Source of the DNA: Mucilaginibacter tolerans
Lineage (GTDB): Bacteria > Bacteroidota > Bacteroidia > Sphingobacteriales > Sphingobacteriaceae
DNA length: 64,000 nucleotides
Assembly (NCBI RefSeq): GCF_030519375.1
Contig: NZ_JAUMKB010000023.1
Location: 1-64,000, forward strand
Direction: 5' to 3'
The stretch's first letter is position 1, and every line of letters starts with the position of its first letter. A model generated the notes under the pieces. It saw nothing but the letters and a program-made list of their open reading frames with translations. It did not search any database and was not told the origin of the DNA. Positions 36,085 through 44,657 of the stretch are shown here, one piece after another. A program made the position numbers and the translations under genes.

Positions 36085-36738
36085 CTAAAGCACTTTTTCC
36101 CTCAGCTCTTTTGAGATTTGCTCTGTTACCTGGATAATATCATCAGCAATATGGGTATTGTTTACAATCACTTGCTCGCAAACATTTTTATAAGGGAGCA
36201 GGAACTCTTTATAAGCCGGAACTACGTGATTTTCCCATTTGTACATTACATCGTCGTTCGAATAGCCGCGTTCTTCCAAATCGCGTTTTAAACGACGCGC
36301 CAGCGCTACATCTTCATCTGCTTCGATAAATATTTTCAGATCAAGCAGATTGGCGATTTCTTTAAAATGGAAAATAAATAGACCCTCTACTATCATGATT
36401 GGGGCGGGTTTTATCTCTAATACTTTCGGAACAGCAGCTGGGTTATTAAAAGTGTATTCCTTTTTATATATCGTCTCCCGATTGATGAGTTTGGTAATAT
36501 CCGAGTAGAAATGCTCACGATCAATAGTTTCAGGCACATCGAAATTATAAAGTTTATTTTCCTCTTTGGTCATGGTATGGCCAACCCGGAAATAATAATC
36601 ATCCTGTGATACCAAACAGACTTCGTTGCTGGTAAAATGATCCAGGAAACGATTCAGAAAAAAGGTTTTACCTGAGCCGCTTCCTCCGGCTATACCCATG
36701 ATAAATGGCTTCGAATTATTCGAGTCCTGGTTACCCAT
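36085..36738 (-). CDS. udk: Uridine kinase
   Basis: A 217-residue P-loop kinase of pyrimidine salvage that phosphorylates uridine/cytidine. Walker A is IAGGSGSGKT (16-25), followed by VSQDDYYF, the NFDVPETIDREHFYSDI substrate block and MIVEGLFIFHF. RRLKRDLEERGYSNDDV matches the lid. Relative to the classical enzyme it lacks nothing essential. Last gene of a three-gene minus-strand operon (20-bp gap to the LysM gene). Confidence 0.9.
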   Translation of the reverse strand: MGNQDSNNSKPFIMGIAGGSGSGKTFFLNRFLDHFTSNEVCLVSQDDYYFRVGHTMTKEENKLYNFDVPETIDREHFYSDITKLINRETIYKKEYTFNNPAAVPKVLEIKPAPIMIVEGLFIFHFKEIANLLDLKIFIEADEDVALARRLKRDLEERGYSNDDVMYKWENHVVPAYKEFLLPYKNVCEQVIVNNTHIADDIIQVTEQISKELREKVL

Positions 36739-36758
36739 GCCTGTTTACAATTCAGAAA

Positions 36759-37739
36759 TTAATTGTTTGGATCGGATGTGCCGTAGCTCAAATTCACCTG
36801 GAAACGTTTATCCAAAGCGCCCAATGCAGTTGCGACGTTCTTGGTCATCACAATTATCACATCTTTGGTTTGCTCGTTATCGGTAAAGCGACCCACCACT
36901 TTTGCAAATGTAGTACGATTAGTCATTACATTAGTGATTTTTATAACCGTACCAATAGGAGCGGTGCGGTGCAATACGAGCATCTTGTTTGGATCAAGGC
37001 CGTCGTCATCCATCCAGGTGGCCACGCCTTTTTCATCCTTTTCATAAATACCAAACTTGTTGGCATTGTTGATATGATGACTGCTGTCGGGCGAAGTTGA
37101 ATCGCGTGTAGCAACTACAGGCTGTGCTTGCTGAGTTTCAACAGGCTGGTTTTGAGTAGTCGGTTGCGTTTGATCGGAAGAAGGCGTGGCTGTGTTTGAT
37201 TTTACAAGCAGCACCTGACCGGGGCTTATGTTGTTTGATTTCAACCCATTCAGATTAACGATATCTTCAACGGTTGTATTAAAACGTTTGGATATTGCAT
37301 ACAACGTTTCACCCGCTGATACTTTATATTGGGTAGGAGCGGAATTATCCGTTGTAGTATTTGCCGGCTTGGTTTGTTGTTGTGGTACGGGCTGTTGTTG
37401 CTGAGGCTTAGTCTCTGCGGGCTGTTGAACCGGTTTATTTTGATGCACCGGATTGTTTTTTACCACTACTGGTGCTGCTTCCACAAATGGCTTGTCGGTT
37501 GGTACTTTGATGATATTGCCGATCGACATTTTTGCATCAGGGTTAAATTTTATGATGGCCTTAGGGCTTACATTGTAGCGGCGGCCGATTGAGTAAAAAT
37601 TATCTTTTGGGTCGAGTTTATGCAGAATGACCTTTTTCCCGTTATGATTCTCTACGCCTACAGAGTCGGTTAATGGTCGTGCAAAAACAGATATGGAAAA
37701 GGTTGATAGGAGGAGGGTTAATAATAGTTTAAAGTTCAT
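36759..37739 (-). CDS. Exported LysM protein with RlpA-like domain
   Basis: A 326-residue secreted protein with a signal peptide ending VFA-R (1-20). LysM1 (37-81, HKLDPKDNFYSIGRRYNV) and LysM2 (137-181, YKVSAGETLYAISKRFNT) bind peptidoglycan. They are separated and followed by Gln/Pro/Thr-rich linkers (92-136 and 182-220). Residues 230-322 resemble the RlpA double-psi barrel (LHRTAPIGTVIKITN, then TFAKVVGRFTDN), but the catalytic Asp/His pair of lytic RlpA is not evident. Likely a cell-wall protein, 8 bp after the DUF4905 gene. Confidence 0.88.
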   Translation of the reverse strand: MNFKLLLTLLLSTFSISVFARPLTDSVGVENHNGKKVILHKLDPKDNFYSIGRRYNVSPKAIIKFNPDAKMSIGNIIKVPTDKPFVEAAPVVVKNNPVHQNKPVQQPAETKPQQQQPVPQQQTKPANTTTDNSAPTQYKVSAGETLYAISKRFNTTVEDIVNLNGLKSNNISPGQVLLVKSNTATPSSDQTQPTTQNQPVETQQAQPVVATRDSTSPDSSHHINNANKFGIYEKDEKGVATWMDDDGLDPNKMLVLHRTAPIGTVIKITNVMTNRTTFAKVVGRFTDNEQTKDVIIVMTKNVATALGALDKRFQVNLSYGTSDPNN

Positions 37740-37747
37740 TTCGATTT

Positions 37748-38515
37748 TTAAAACGTATCTAAGTTTAAAACTTTTAATCTTGATTTGCCAGTAAGGTAGA
37801 TTAATTGTCCCTTACGCAGTAGAAACGACTCAGGTTGCAGTTTTTGTATATTGTCATTCAACAAATCTTGATAAACGATCTTATTGTCTGCTGTCAATAT
37901 ATACAAAAGCTGCTGCAGTGTCCCATCTGCAAACGCGTGCAAAGATACAATTCTGAAACTATTATGGTCAAGGTAATGCATAGTATTACCGAAAGTATTT
38001 AACTGTAACGATAATGAAGATGCAACTTCAATAGACGTCATCTCCGGCAAAAGAATATGATTATCCACCTCCGTATCAATTGATGGCTGATATTGCCTTT
38101 CAACAGTGCCGGTTTTAATATCAGCTATGAATAATTGAGGTGGCTGAAGACGAGTGTCATAAATCACAGGGCCGCTTGTCGACAAATGATCAAATGCATG
38201 TGTGTAATTACTCCACGTTGTTTTTCCTGTTTTACCATCAATTGCTATTATCCCTTTATGTACTGGCACGCTTTCGGATTGATAATTATGCAGGAGCAAT
38301 ACACCATCATACGCTGTTTCGATACTGATCAACCACCTTTCTTCGGTTTGCAGGTCGTTAAAATAAATTTCGCCGTTTTCAAGACTTATTGCTGAAAAAG
38401 AAACTCTTTTGCCATCACCGTCTCTTATTTCTGCAAATAAAATATCGGTTACAGAATCGATCTCCAACCGCCATACGGTCGAATGAAACTGATAATTGAT
38501 ATGTGGCTGCAGCAT
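37748..38515 (-). CDS. DUF4905-like protein
   Basis: About 255 residues from the ATG giving MLQPHINYQFHSTVWRLEID; an ATG 27 bp earlier is possible. There is no signal peptide. The sequence is a chain of short beta-strands (GEIYFNDLQTEERWLISIET, GIIAIDGKTGKTTWSNYTH) as in beta-propeller-like proteins, and agrees with the Bacteroidota DUF4905 family as I remember it. Function unknown. First gene of the DUF4905 - LysM/RlpA - udk operon. Confidence 0.7.
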   Translation of the reverse strand: MLQPHINYQFHSTVWRLEIDSVTDILFAEIRDGDGKRVSFSAISLENGEIYFNDLQTEERWLISIETAYDGVLLLHNYQSESVPVHKGIIAIDGKTGKTTWSNYTHAFDHLSTSGPVIYDTRLQPPQLFIADIKTGTVERQYQPSIDTEVDNHILLPEMTSIEVASSLSLQLNTFGNTMHYLDHNSFRIVSLHAFADGTLQQLLYILTADNKIVYQDLLNDNIQKLQPESFLLRKGQLIYLTGKSRLKVLNLDTF

Positions 38516-38597
38516 TTTCAAAGTGTGTACAAATATGGGCATTTAAAGCCGATCGGTTTGTATAGCGAAAATCAGCCCTGGGTAACATTTAAATTTA

Positions 38598-38605
38598 TAA
38601 ATTTG
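38598..38605 (+). promoter_or_regulatory. -7 promoter box of proS
   Basis: TAAATTTG fits TAnnTTTG and lies 31 bp before the proS ATG. The upstream CTG at 17 bp is only a partial -33 element. Confidence 0.4.
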
Positions 38606-38636
38606 GCGCTTATACAAATTCACATTACAATATAAT

Positions 38637-40109
38637 ATGAGCAAAGGGATCATTAGTAAAGAGGAAGACTATTCGCAATGGTATAACGACCTGGTAATTA
38701 AAGCCGATATGGCCGAGTATTCACCTGTGAGAGGCTGTATGATCATTAAGCCCTATGGATATTCCATTTGGGAAAAAATGCAGGCTGTACTGGACAAAAT
38801 GTTTAAAGATACCGGTCATGTCAACGCCTATTTCCCTTTATTTATCCCAAAATCATTCTTTTCCAAAGAAGCCAGCCACGTGGAAGGCTTTGCAAAGGAA
38901 TGCGCTGTGATAACTCACTACCGTCTGAAAAATGATGGAGAGGGCAATATTGTGGTTGATGAAGATGCAAAGCTGGAAGAAGAATTGATCGTTCGCCCGA
39001 CTTCGGAAACGATCATCTGGAATACTTACAAAGGCTGGATACAGTCTTATCGCGATTTGCCTATTTTGGTAAACCAATGGGCTAACGTGGTTAGATGGGA
39101 GATGCGCACGCGCTTGTTCTTGCGTACAAGTGAATTCTTATGGCAGGAGGGGCATACTGCTCATGCTACGGCCGAAGAAGCGATTGCAGAGACCGAACAG
39201 ATGCTGGATGTCTATGCCGAGTTTGCTGAAAACTGGTTGGCATTGCCTGTTGTAAGAGGCCGTAAAACACCTAATGAACGTTTTGCAGGCGCGTTGGATA
39301 CTTATTGCATCGAAGCATTGATGCAGGATGGCAAGGCTTTACAGGCGGGTACATCACACTTCCTGGGACAAAATTTTGCCAAAGCGTTTGATGTGAAGTT
39401 CACCAGCAAAGAAAATAAACTGGATTATGTTTGGGCTACTTCATGGGGTGTTTCTACGCGGTTAATTGGTGCACTGATCATGTCACATTCAGATGATGCC
39501 GGTTTGGTATTGCCTCCAAAACTGGCACCAATACAAGTTGTGGTAGTGCCAATTTACAAGCACGACGAAGAGTTGGAAAATATAACAGCGTATGTAAAAG
39601 AGTTCAGCAAAGAGCTGAAAGCGAAAAATATCAGCGTTAAATTCGATAATCGCGATACACACCGCCCGGGTGCCAAGTTTGCGGAGTATGAATTGAAAGG
39701 AGTTCCTCTCCGTGTGGCTATTGGCAGCCGTGATATGCAGAATGGTACGGTTGAACTGGCCCGCCGCGATACCAAAACCAAGGAAACAGTGTCGCAGGAA
39801 GGATTGGCTGGCAAAATTGAACAGTTGCTGGAAGATATTCAGCAAAACATCTACCAGAAAGCGCTAAACTTCAGAGCGGCGAATACCCGTGAGGTAAATG
39901 ATTACGAAGAGTTCAAACGCTTGCTGGATGAAGAACCCGGATTCTTATCAGCACACTGGGATGGCACTGCCGAAACTGAACAGCGCATAAAAGAAGAAAC
40001 CAAAGCAACTATACGTTGTATCCCATTAAACAACAAGCAGGAAGTCGGTAAATGTATCCTGACAGGCAAGCCATCAACACAGAGGGTATTATTTGCACGG
40101 GCATATTAA
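38637..40109 (+). CDS. proS: Prolyl-tRNA synthetase (ProS type 3)
   Basis: A 490-residue class II synthetase of the short archaeal/eukaryote-like form, without the editing insertion of the bacterial 570-residue type. Motif 2 is visible in [28 protein letters not shown], the Pro pocket in [10 protein letters not shown] and [14 protein letters not shown], and motif 3 in [14 protein letters not shown]. The anticodon-binding domain follows ([11 protein letters not shown]) and the C-terminal extension ends RVLFARAY. Length fits the type. It stands alone with its own promoter. Confidence 0.96.
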   Translation: MSKGIISKEEDYSQWYNDLVIKADMAEYSPVRGCMIIKPYGYSIWEKMQAVLDKMFKDTGHVNAYFPLFIPKSFFSKEASHVEGFAKECAVITHYRLKNDGEGNIVVDEDAKLEEELIVRPTSETIIWNTYKGWIQSYRDLPILVNQWANVVRWEMRTRLFLRTSEFLWQEGHTAHATAEEAIAETEQMLDVYAEFAENWLALPVVRGRKTPNERFAGALDTYCIEALMQDGKALQAGTSHFLGQNFAKAFDVKFTSKENKLDYVWATSWGVSTRLIGALIMSHSDDAGLVLPPKLAPIQVVVVPIYKHDEELENITAYVKEFSKELKAKNISVKFDNRDTHRPGAKFAEYELKGVPLRVAIGSRDMQNGTVELARRDTKTKETVSQEGLAGKIEQLLEDIQQNIYQKALNFRAANTREVNDYEEFKRLLDEEPGFLSAHWDGTAETEQRIKEETKATIRCIPLNNKQEVGKCILTGKPSTQRVLFARAY

Positions 40110-40213
40110 ATTTAAGTTGATTAGGTTGATTGAGTGAGTGGCTGATTAAGTTTAAACAACACTCATTAACTTAATCAACTTAATCTAACTAAGTCAACTT
40201 AATCAACTAACTC
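40110..40213. repeat. Spacer of AACTTAATC words with an inverted arm
   Basis: The right half (40164-40211) is four imperfect 9-bp units of AACTTAATC. The left half (40112-40155) carries the same words inverted (TTGATTAGGTTGATTGAG, GATTAAGTT), so the transcript could fold into one long hairpin in the leader of the next gene. Nothing else is seen here. Confidence 0.55.
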
Positions 40214-41353
40214 ATGAAATTCGCAACTAAAGCCATACATGCAGGGCAGGAGCCCGACCCGACTACCGGGGCTATTATGACGCCGATTTATCAGACCTCC
40301 ACCTACTGGCAAAAAGCGCCGGGAGATAACAAAGGTTATGAGTATTCGCGTGGCACAAACCCTACACGCAGGGCTTTGGAAGATTGCCTGGCAGCATTAG
40401 AGAATGCCAAATATGGCCTGGCTTTTTCAAGTGGTATGGGTGCTACTGATGCCGTGATGAAGTTGCTGAAACCAGGTGATGAAGTAATTACTGGTAACGA
40501 TCTGTACGGCGGCTCGTACCGGATGTTCACTAAGATCTTTGCTAATTATGGTGTTAAATTTCATTTTCTCGATCTCTCTAAACCGGAGATAATCAATGAT
40601 TATGTGAACGAAAATACAAAGCTGGTTTGGATAGAAACCCCTACCAATCCAACAATGCAAGTGATTGATATTGAGAAAGTAGCATCAATTGCTAAAACAA
40701 AAGGTTTAATACTTGTAGTGGACAATACATTCGCCTCCCCATACCTGCAAAACCCAATCGATATGGGCGCCACTATCGTGATGCATTCGGTAACTAAATA
40801 CATCGGCGGACATAGCGATGTGGTAATGGGGGCTTTGATGCTGAACGACGAAGACCTGTACAAAAGGCTTTGGTTCATCTACAATGCATGTGGAGCCACG
40901 CCCGGACCGATGGATAGTTTCCTGGTACTGCGTGGTATCAAAACCCTGCATTTGCGTATGAAAGCTCATTGCGAGAACGGTCGCAAAGTGGCTGAGTTTT
41001 TGAAGAACCATCCACGGGTGGATAAGATATACTGGCCGGGTTTTACCGATCATCCTAATCATGATATTGCTAAAAAACAAATGCGCGATTTTGGCGGAAT
41101 GATATCGATCACCCTTAAAGGCGCTGACCTGAAGGAAACATTCAGAATCGCCTCGTCATTTAAAGTATTTTCATTAGCCGAATCATTAGGTGGGGTAGAA
41201 TCGCTGATCAATCACCCGGTAACGATGACGCATGCCTCTATTCCGAAGGAAGAACGGGAGAAAGCCGGAGTAGTAGATAATTTGTTGCGACTCAGTGTGG
41301 GAGTGGAGGATATTGACGACCTCATCGACGATTTGAAACAAGCTCTTTCTTAA
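40214..41353 (+). CDS. Cystathionine gamma-synthase/lyase-type PLP enzyme
   Basis: A 379-residue trans-sulfuration enzyme. The PLP-binding lysine is K195 in HSVTKYIGGHSD. YSRGTNPTRRALE, the SSGMGATDAVM stretch and NDLYGGSYRMF are the phosphate- and substrate-binding signatures, and RLSVGVEDIDDLIDDL is the typical C-terminus. The family covers cystathionine gamma-synthase, beta-lyase and gamma-lyase, which cannot be separated by eye. The leader is a word-repeat spacer that could fold but shows no SAM riboswitch. Confidence 0.93.
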   Translation: MKFATKAIHAGQEPDPTTGAIMTPIYQTSTYWQKAPGDNKGYEYSRGTNPTRRALEDCLAALENAKYGLAFSSGMGATDAVMKLLKPGDEVITGNDLYGGSYRMFTKIFANYGVKFHFLDLSKPEIINDYVNENTKLVWIETPTNPTMQVIDIEKVASIAKTKGLILVVDNTFASPYLQNPIDMGATIVMHSVTKYIGGHSDVVMGALMLNDEDLYKRLWFIYNACGATPGPMDSFLVLRGIKTLHLRMKAHCENGRKVAEFLKNHPRVDKIYWPGFTDHPNHDIAKKQMRDFGGMISITLKGADLKETFRIASSFKVFSLAESLGGVESLINHPVTMTHASIPKEEREKAGVVDNLLRLSVGVEDIDDLIDDLKQALS

Positions 41354-41379
41354 GTAGCAGTAGCAGCGGCAGAAGCAGT
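41354..41379. repeat. Hexamer tandem repeat GTAGCA
   Basis: GTAGCA GTAGCA GCGGCA GAAGCA GTA: four imperfect 6-bp units fill the whole gap between two genes, up to just before the ATG at 41381. Confidence 0.6.
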
Positions 41380-41380
41380 A

Positions 41381-42145
41381 ATGATTGAAAATCTCAAAGC
41401 GTTCCTCGATTCTAAAGTAGCTCAATATAACCGGCCGGATTTTATAAAAAACGACCCAGTTTCTATTCCGCATTTGTTTACCAGCAAACAAGATATCGAG
41501 ATCATGGGCTTTTGGGCCGCCACTTTAGCCTGGGGACAGCGTATTACCATCATTAATAAATGTAAGGAACTCATCAACTTGATGGACGGCGCGCCTTATG
41601 ATTTCATCATCAATCACGAAGAACCCGATCTGAAAAAGCTGCTTCACTTTAAGCACCGTACTTTTAATGATATAGACACGCTTTATTTCATCTCATTTTT
41701 CAGGCATCATTATTCGAGCTATGAGTCACTTGAAGATGCATTCATTCCCCCAAGCGGAGCAAATGCTGTAGAAGATTGCTTGAATTATTTTAGAGAATAT
41801 TTTTTCTCATTACCCGATTATCCGCATCGTACTAAAAAGCATGTCTCATCACCATCACAAAAATCAACTTGCAAGCGATTAAACATGTTTTTACGCTGGA
41901 TGGTTCGCAGGGATAATTGCGGAGTTGATTTTGGCATCTGGAATAAAATCAAACCTTCTGACCTGATCATGCCATGTGATCTGCATGTGGACAGAGTTGC
42001 GCGGAAACTGAAACTAATCGACCGCAAACAAACCGACTGGCAAACGGCTATTGAACTAACCGGGCGCCTGCGTGAATTTGACCCGAACGATCCGGTTAAG
42101 TATGATTTTGCACTCTTCGGTCTGGGTATTGAAGAGAAATTTTAG
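41381..42145 (+). CDS. TIGR02757/DUF2400 family protein
   Basis: A 254-residue conserved protein. Family signatures are FLDSKVAQYNRPDFIKNDPVSIPH at the start, IMGFWAATLAWGQR near 45-60, the FISFFRHHYSSY stretch and the C-terminal NMFLRWMVRRDNCGVDFGIW and KLIDRKQTDWQTAIELTGRL. The distant helical layout recalls HhH base-excision glycosylases, but the role is undetermined. It is separated from the PLP-enzyme gene only by the hexamer repeat and so is co-transcribed. Confidence 0.9.
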   Translation: MIENLKAFLDSKVAQYNRPDFIKNDPVSIPHLFTSKQDIEIMGFWAATLAWGQRITIINKCKELINLMDGAPYDFIINHEEPDLKKLLHFKHRTFNDIDTLYFISFFRHHYSSYESLEDAFIPPSGANAVEDCLNYFREYFFSLPDYPHRTKKHVSSPSQKSTCKRLNMFLRWMVRRDNCGVDFGIWNKIKPSDLIMPCDLHVDRVARKLKLIDRKQTDWQTAIELTGRLREFDPNDPVKYDFALFGLGIEEKF

Positions 42146-42185
42146 GCTGATTCGTATGACAATCGCAATTTACGTTGTGGTTCTT

Positions 42186-42590
42186 CTATTCGTCGTATGC
42201 TATGGATTTTGCGCGTTTTTCAAGAGCCTTGTGGTATGCATAATCAATATAGTTTAATTCATTACTATTCGTTTGGCGACCCTTAAGTTCTTCATATAAA
42301 GAAATAATATCGGCTTTATTTTTAACTCCTTTGATTGTTAGCTCATAGGTCCATTTAATAAGAGCGGCATCTTCTTTGGAAACATAAAAATCGTGTTCAA
42401 TCCTTTCACCGTCAAGTTCATGACCTTTTATCGGAGTCCAAAAATCTAATCTCCCGTTTTTCTTTGACTCTTTAATAAATTGAGCCCTAACTTGAGCTGT
42501 TAGCGTGACGGACGTATCTTTTATTTTTTTATTTTGTGCAATCGCACTGATTGAAAATAGTAATATCGTGTTTAGGATAAGAAATCGCAT
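42186..42590 (-). CDS. Small exported protein of unknown function
   Basis: 134 residues from the ATG giving MRFLILNTIL, with a signal peptide ending AIAQ. The same frame is open far upstream (to 42845), but that part is the antisense of the divergent gene at 42668. The mature part is mostly helical and basic (FIKESKKNGRLDFW, then ALIKWTYELTIKGVKNKADI) and ends KALEKRAKSIAYDE. No family is recognised. It is convergent with the TIGR02757 gene. Confidence 0.6.
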   Translation of the reverse strand: MRFLILNTILLFSISAIAQNKKIKDTSVTLTAQVRAQFIKESKKNGRLDFWTPIKGHELDGERIEHDFYVSKEDAALIKWTYELTIKGVKNKADIISLYEELKGRQTNSNELNYIDYAYHKALEKRAKSIAYDE

Positions 42591-42667
42591 AGAATAAGGT
42601 TTAAATAAAAAGCAATTATAAAAAATTTTAATTAAATATTTTGTTGCTTGTTGATTAACGAATTTGT

Positions 42668-43039
42668 ATGGAAGATTATTATAACCAGGACGATAGCGCC
42701 CTGCAGCGTTTTTTAAACGGAAAATCGGAGCAGACCTTAACACTTTTTCATCATTTTGTAAATGAGTTCCAAAAAGTCGGACCGGTAACTTTGCATCCGG
42801 CAAAGACCATGATCGGCGTAGCCAACTCACATAAAAGAATAGCATATATTACTCAATTAGGGAAAAACTTCATTCATGTTGTTTTTCCGTTAAGAGAACG
42901 TTACGAAGACAACTTTTGTTTTCAGAAAATTGCGCAAGTGCCTGGAGATATGCAGTTTAATCATCATTTCAGGATGCTGCACAAAGAAGATGTGAATGAG
43001 GAGGTGATAGATTTTATGCGATTAGTGCACAATAGTTAA
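42668..43039 (+). CDS. DUF5655-like small protein
   Basis: A 123-residue cytoplasmic protein. The pattern LTLFHHFVNEFQKVGPVTLHP, followed by KTMIGVANSHKRIAYITQLGKN and a FIHVVFPLRE strand, resembles DUF5655 domains (alpha/beta, function unknown). The assignment rests on remembered family appearance only. It diverges from the small exported protein with 77 bp between starts. Confidence 0.65.
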   Translation: MEDYYNQDDSALQRFLNGKSEQTLTLFHHFVNEFQKVGPVTLHPAKTMIGVANSHKRIAYITQLGKNFIHVVFPLRERYEDNFCFQKIAQVPGDMQFNHHFRMLHKEDVNEEVIDFMRLVHNS

Positions 43040-43060
43040 CTAAATCAGCTAATAGTTAAT

Positions 43061-43096
43061 AAATCTGTGGAATCTACCATAAAATCTGTGTAATCT
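43061..43096. repeat. Direct repeat AAATCTGTGkAATCT
   Basis: AAATCTGTGGAATCT (43061-43075) and AAATCTGTGTAATCT (43082-43096) differ at one base and are 21 bp apart. They fill most of the gap between two convergent genes. Confidence 0.6.
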
Positions 43097-43097
43097 T

Positions 43098-44156
43098 CTA
43101 TTGTTCTTCCCGGAAGTAAACTTTATAGTAATTCATCGATTTACTATCGTCAAAGCCCTTTTCTATCAGTTCTCTGTCGCCATGGATATAGATATGGAAG
43201 TTTTTATCCAGTTTTAAGACGCTTTTATATACTCTCTGCTGTTTTTTCACTGCGTTGCCCGATATCTCAAAAACATCGGCAATAGGCATTTCGTATTCCT
43301 GTTCGTATTGGTTTTTGTAATTTTTGAATGATTCAATAGCCTGCGGGTTACCCAGAACTTCACCTGTAAATTCATCCATATCAAAGGTGTCTTTTTCCTT
43401 AAAATATTTCATGGACTTATTCAGCAGATCGATCTTATCAGCTTTGCTCATCTCAAACTCATCATCCAGTTTTTGGGTGATGAAATTTTTATAAATGCCT
43501 AAGGTGTTAGTGGTTTGATTAAAACTATCGTTCCGGATTTTTAATTGCAGGAAGCTATCCTTCCAGTAAGCGGCTGTATCCTGGCCCCGGTTGGTATGGT
43601 CGACGACAACTACTTTGAAGCCGTTTTCTTTTTCGATGTTGAAGATCAGCGCGCCCTTATCCAGTTTGTTGATATTAATGGCATTTTCTTCATAATCTAT
43701 CCCGAAGCCACCTTTTTCAGGATAAACCTTCAGGTATGTTTCTTTATTTTCCGATTTAAAAATACCAATGGCTTCCAGTAAATTTCCTTCAATCTGAACA
43801 TTTTTAAAATGCGCTATATATAACTCACCGGGTTTGATGTTAGGATGATTAGAGGCATTATATAAATGCTTTGCAATTTGCCCGGTTAGTTCATGAAATT
43901 GAATGTTGTCTTCAAAAATGCCGGTAACATAATGGTGAACTTCGTTCAGGTCCAGATTACCGCCGCTATGCATCAGGTGGTAAACTTCATTCGCTTTTTC
44001 AAACGGTCGTAGAAAATACTGCATCAGCAATTGTGGAATCACCTCATCTTTAAAAGAGAGCGGATGCTCCGAAAGCGCATACATTTCATTTTGTGCTTGA
44101 TTACCAATATGATGAACGGATACCGTTTCAAGTGAAGCTTCAAAAAAAGTTACCAT
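43098..44156 (-). CDS. NA37-type nucleoid-associated protein (NdpA/YejK-like)
   Basis: A 352-residue protein of the nucleoid-associated NA37 family (PF04245). Supporting features are the N-terminal helix-strand module with SVHHIGNQAQNEMYALSEHP, FENAIQF-like and HLYNASNHPNIKPGELYIAHF stretches, and the C-terminal VLKLDKNFHIYIHGDRELIEKGFDD block. E. coli YejK of this family binds DNA and topoisomerase IV. It lies 28 bp after the TfoX-like gene, so the two form an operon. Confidence 0.85.
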   Translation of the reverse strand: MVTFFEASLETVSVHHIGNQAQNEMYALSEHPLSFKDEVIPQLLMQYFLRPFEKANEVYHLMHSGGNLDLNEVHHYVTGIFEDNIQFHELTGQIAKHLYNASNHPNIKPGELYIAHFKNVQIEGNLLEAIGIFKSENKETYLKVYPEKGGFGIDYEENAININKLDKGALIFNIEKENGFKVVVVDHTNRGQDTAAYWKDSFLQLKIRNDSFNQTTNTLGIYKNFITQKLDDEFEMSKADKIDLLNKSMKYFKEKDTFDMDEFTGEVLGNPQAIESFKNYKNQYEQEYEMPIADVFEISGNAVKKQQRVYKSVLKLDKNFHIYIHGDRELIEKGFDDSKSMNYYKVYFREEQ

Positions 44157-44184
44157 AATGCTGCGAAAGTAAAATAAATATTGC

Positions 44185-44550
44185 TCAGAGCGGAGCTTTT
44201 TCTGTCAGGTTACCGATGCGCGGGTCGCTGTGTGCGATTAATTCACATACTTTAATTCCTGCTTCTTCAAATCCATCCACTCCATCCTGGATCAATAGCC
44301 AATTACCGCGTTGCTCTGTCCCCGCCCAAAAGAAGGGGCCCAGATCAGGTACATCTTTCTCCAGACTCTCGTGGTGTTTCTTGTTGGTCGCAACCCAAAT
44401 CCCGTTAAATTCAGGCTCATTAAGCCTTCGGCGCAGTATCATCATGATCTTTTTTCGCCAGTAGATATAGTGCATGCCGAACATTTTCCTCACGATTATG
44501 TCGCCCGGCAAATAATCGAACACAAACTCATATGGCATCGGATTTACCAC
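44185..44550 (-). CDS. TfoX-N-like small protein
   Basis: A 121-residue cytoplasmic protein. PYEFVFDYLPGDIIVRKMFG, then MHYIYWRKKIMMILRRR and NGIWVATNKKHHESL, have the TfoX N-terminal/MmcQ-like layout. TfoX N domains occur in competence regulators but also in many small proteins of unknown role. The rest is acidic. First gene of the two-gene operon with the NA37-type protein, divergent from mnmE. Confidence 0.7.
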   Translation of the reverse strand: MVNPMPYEFVFDYLPGDIIVRKMFGMHYIYWRKKIMMILRRRLNEPEFNGIWVATNKKHHESLEKDVPDLGPFFWAGTEQRGNWLLIQDGVDGFEEAGIKVCELIAHSDPRIGNLTEKAPL

Positions 44551-44657
44551 ATCCCAAAATTACAGTTTAATATTTTACACTTCCCGAATAAAAATCAGGC
44601 GGTAAATAGCGATTTTTGCACACTTAATGTGGCATGGCCAAAAATGACCAATGACTA

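Noticed and set aside
40110-40213. A SAM riboswitch before the trans-sulfuration gene
   Set aside because: The leader is explained by AACTTAATC word repeats; no SAM-I or SAM-II core motif is visible.
42591-42845. Upstream extension of the small exported protein at 42186
   Set aside because: It is antisense to the divergent DUF5655-like gene, and the internal ATG at 42590 gives a clean signal peptide.
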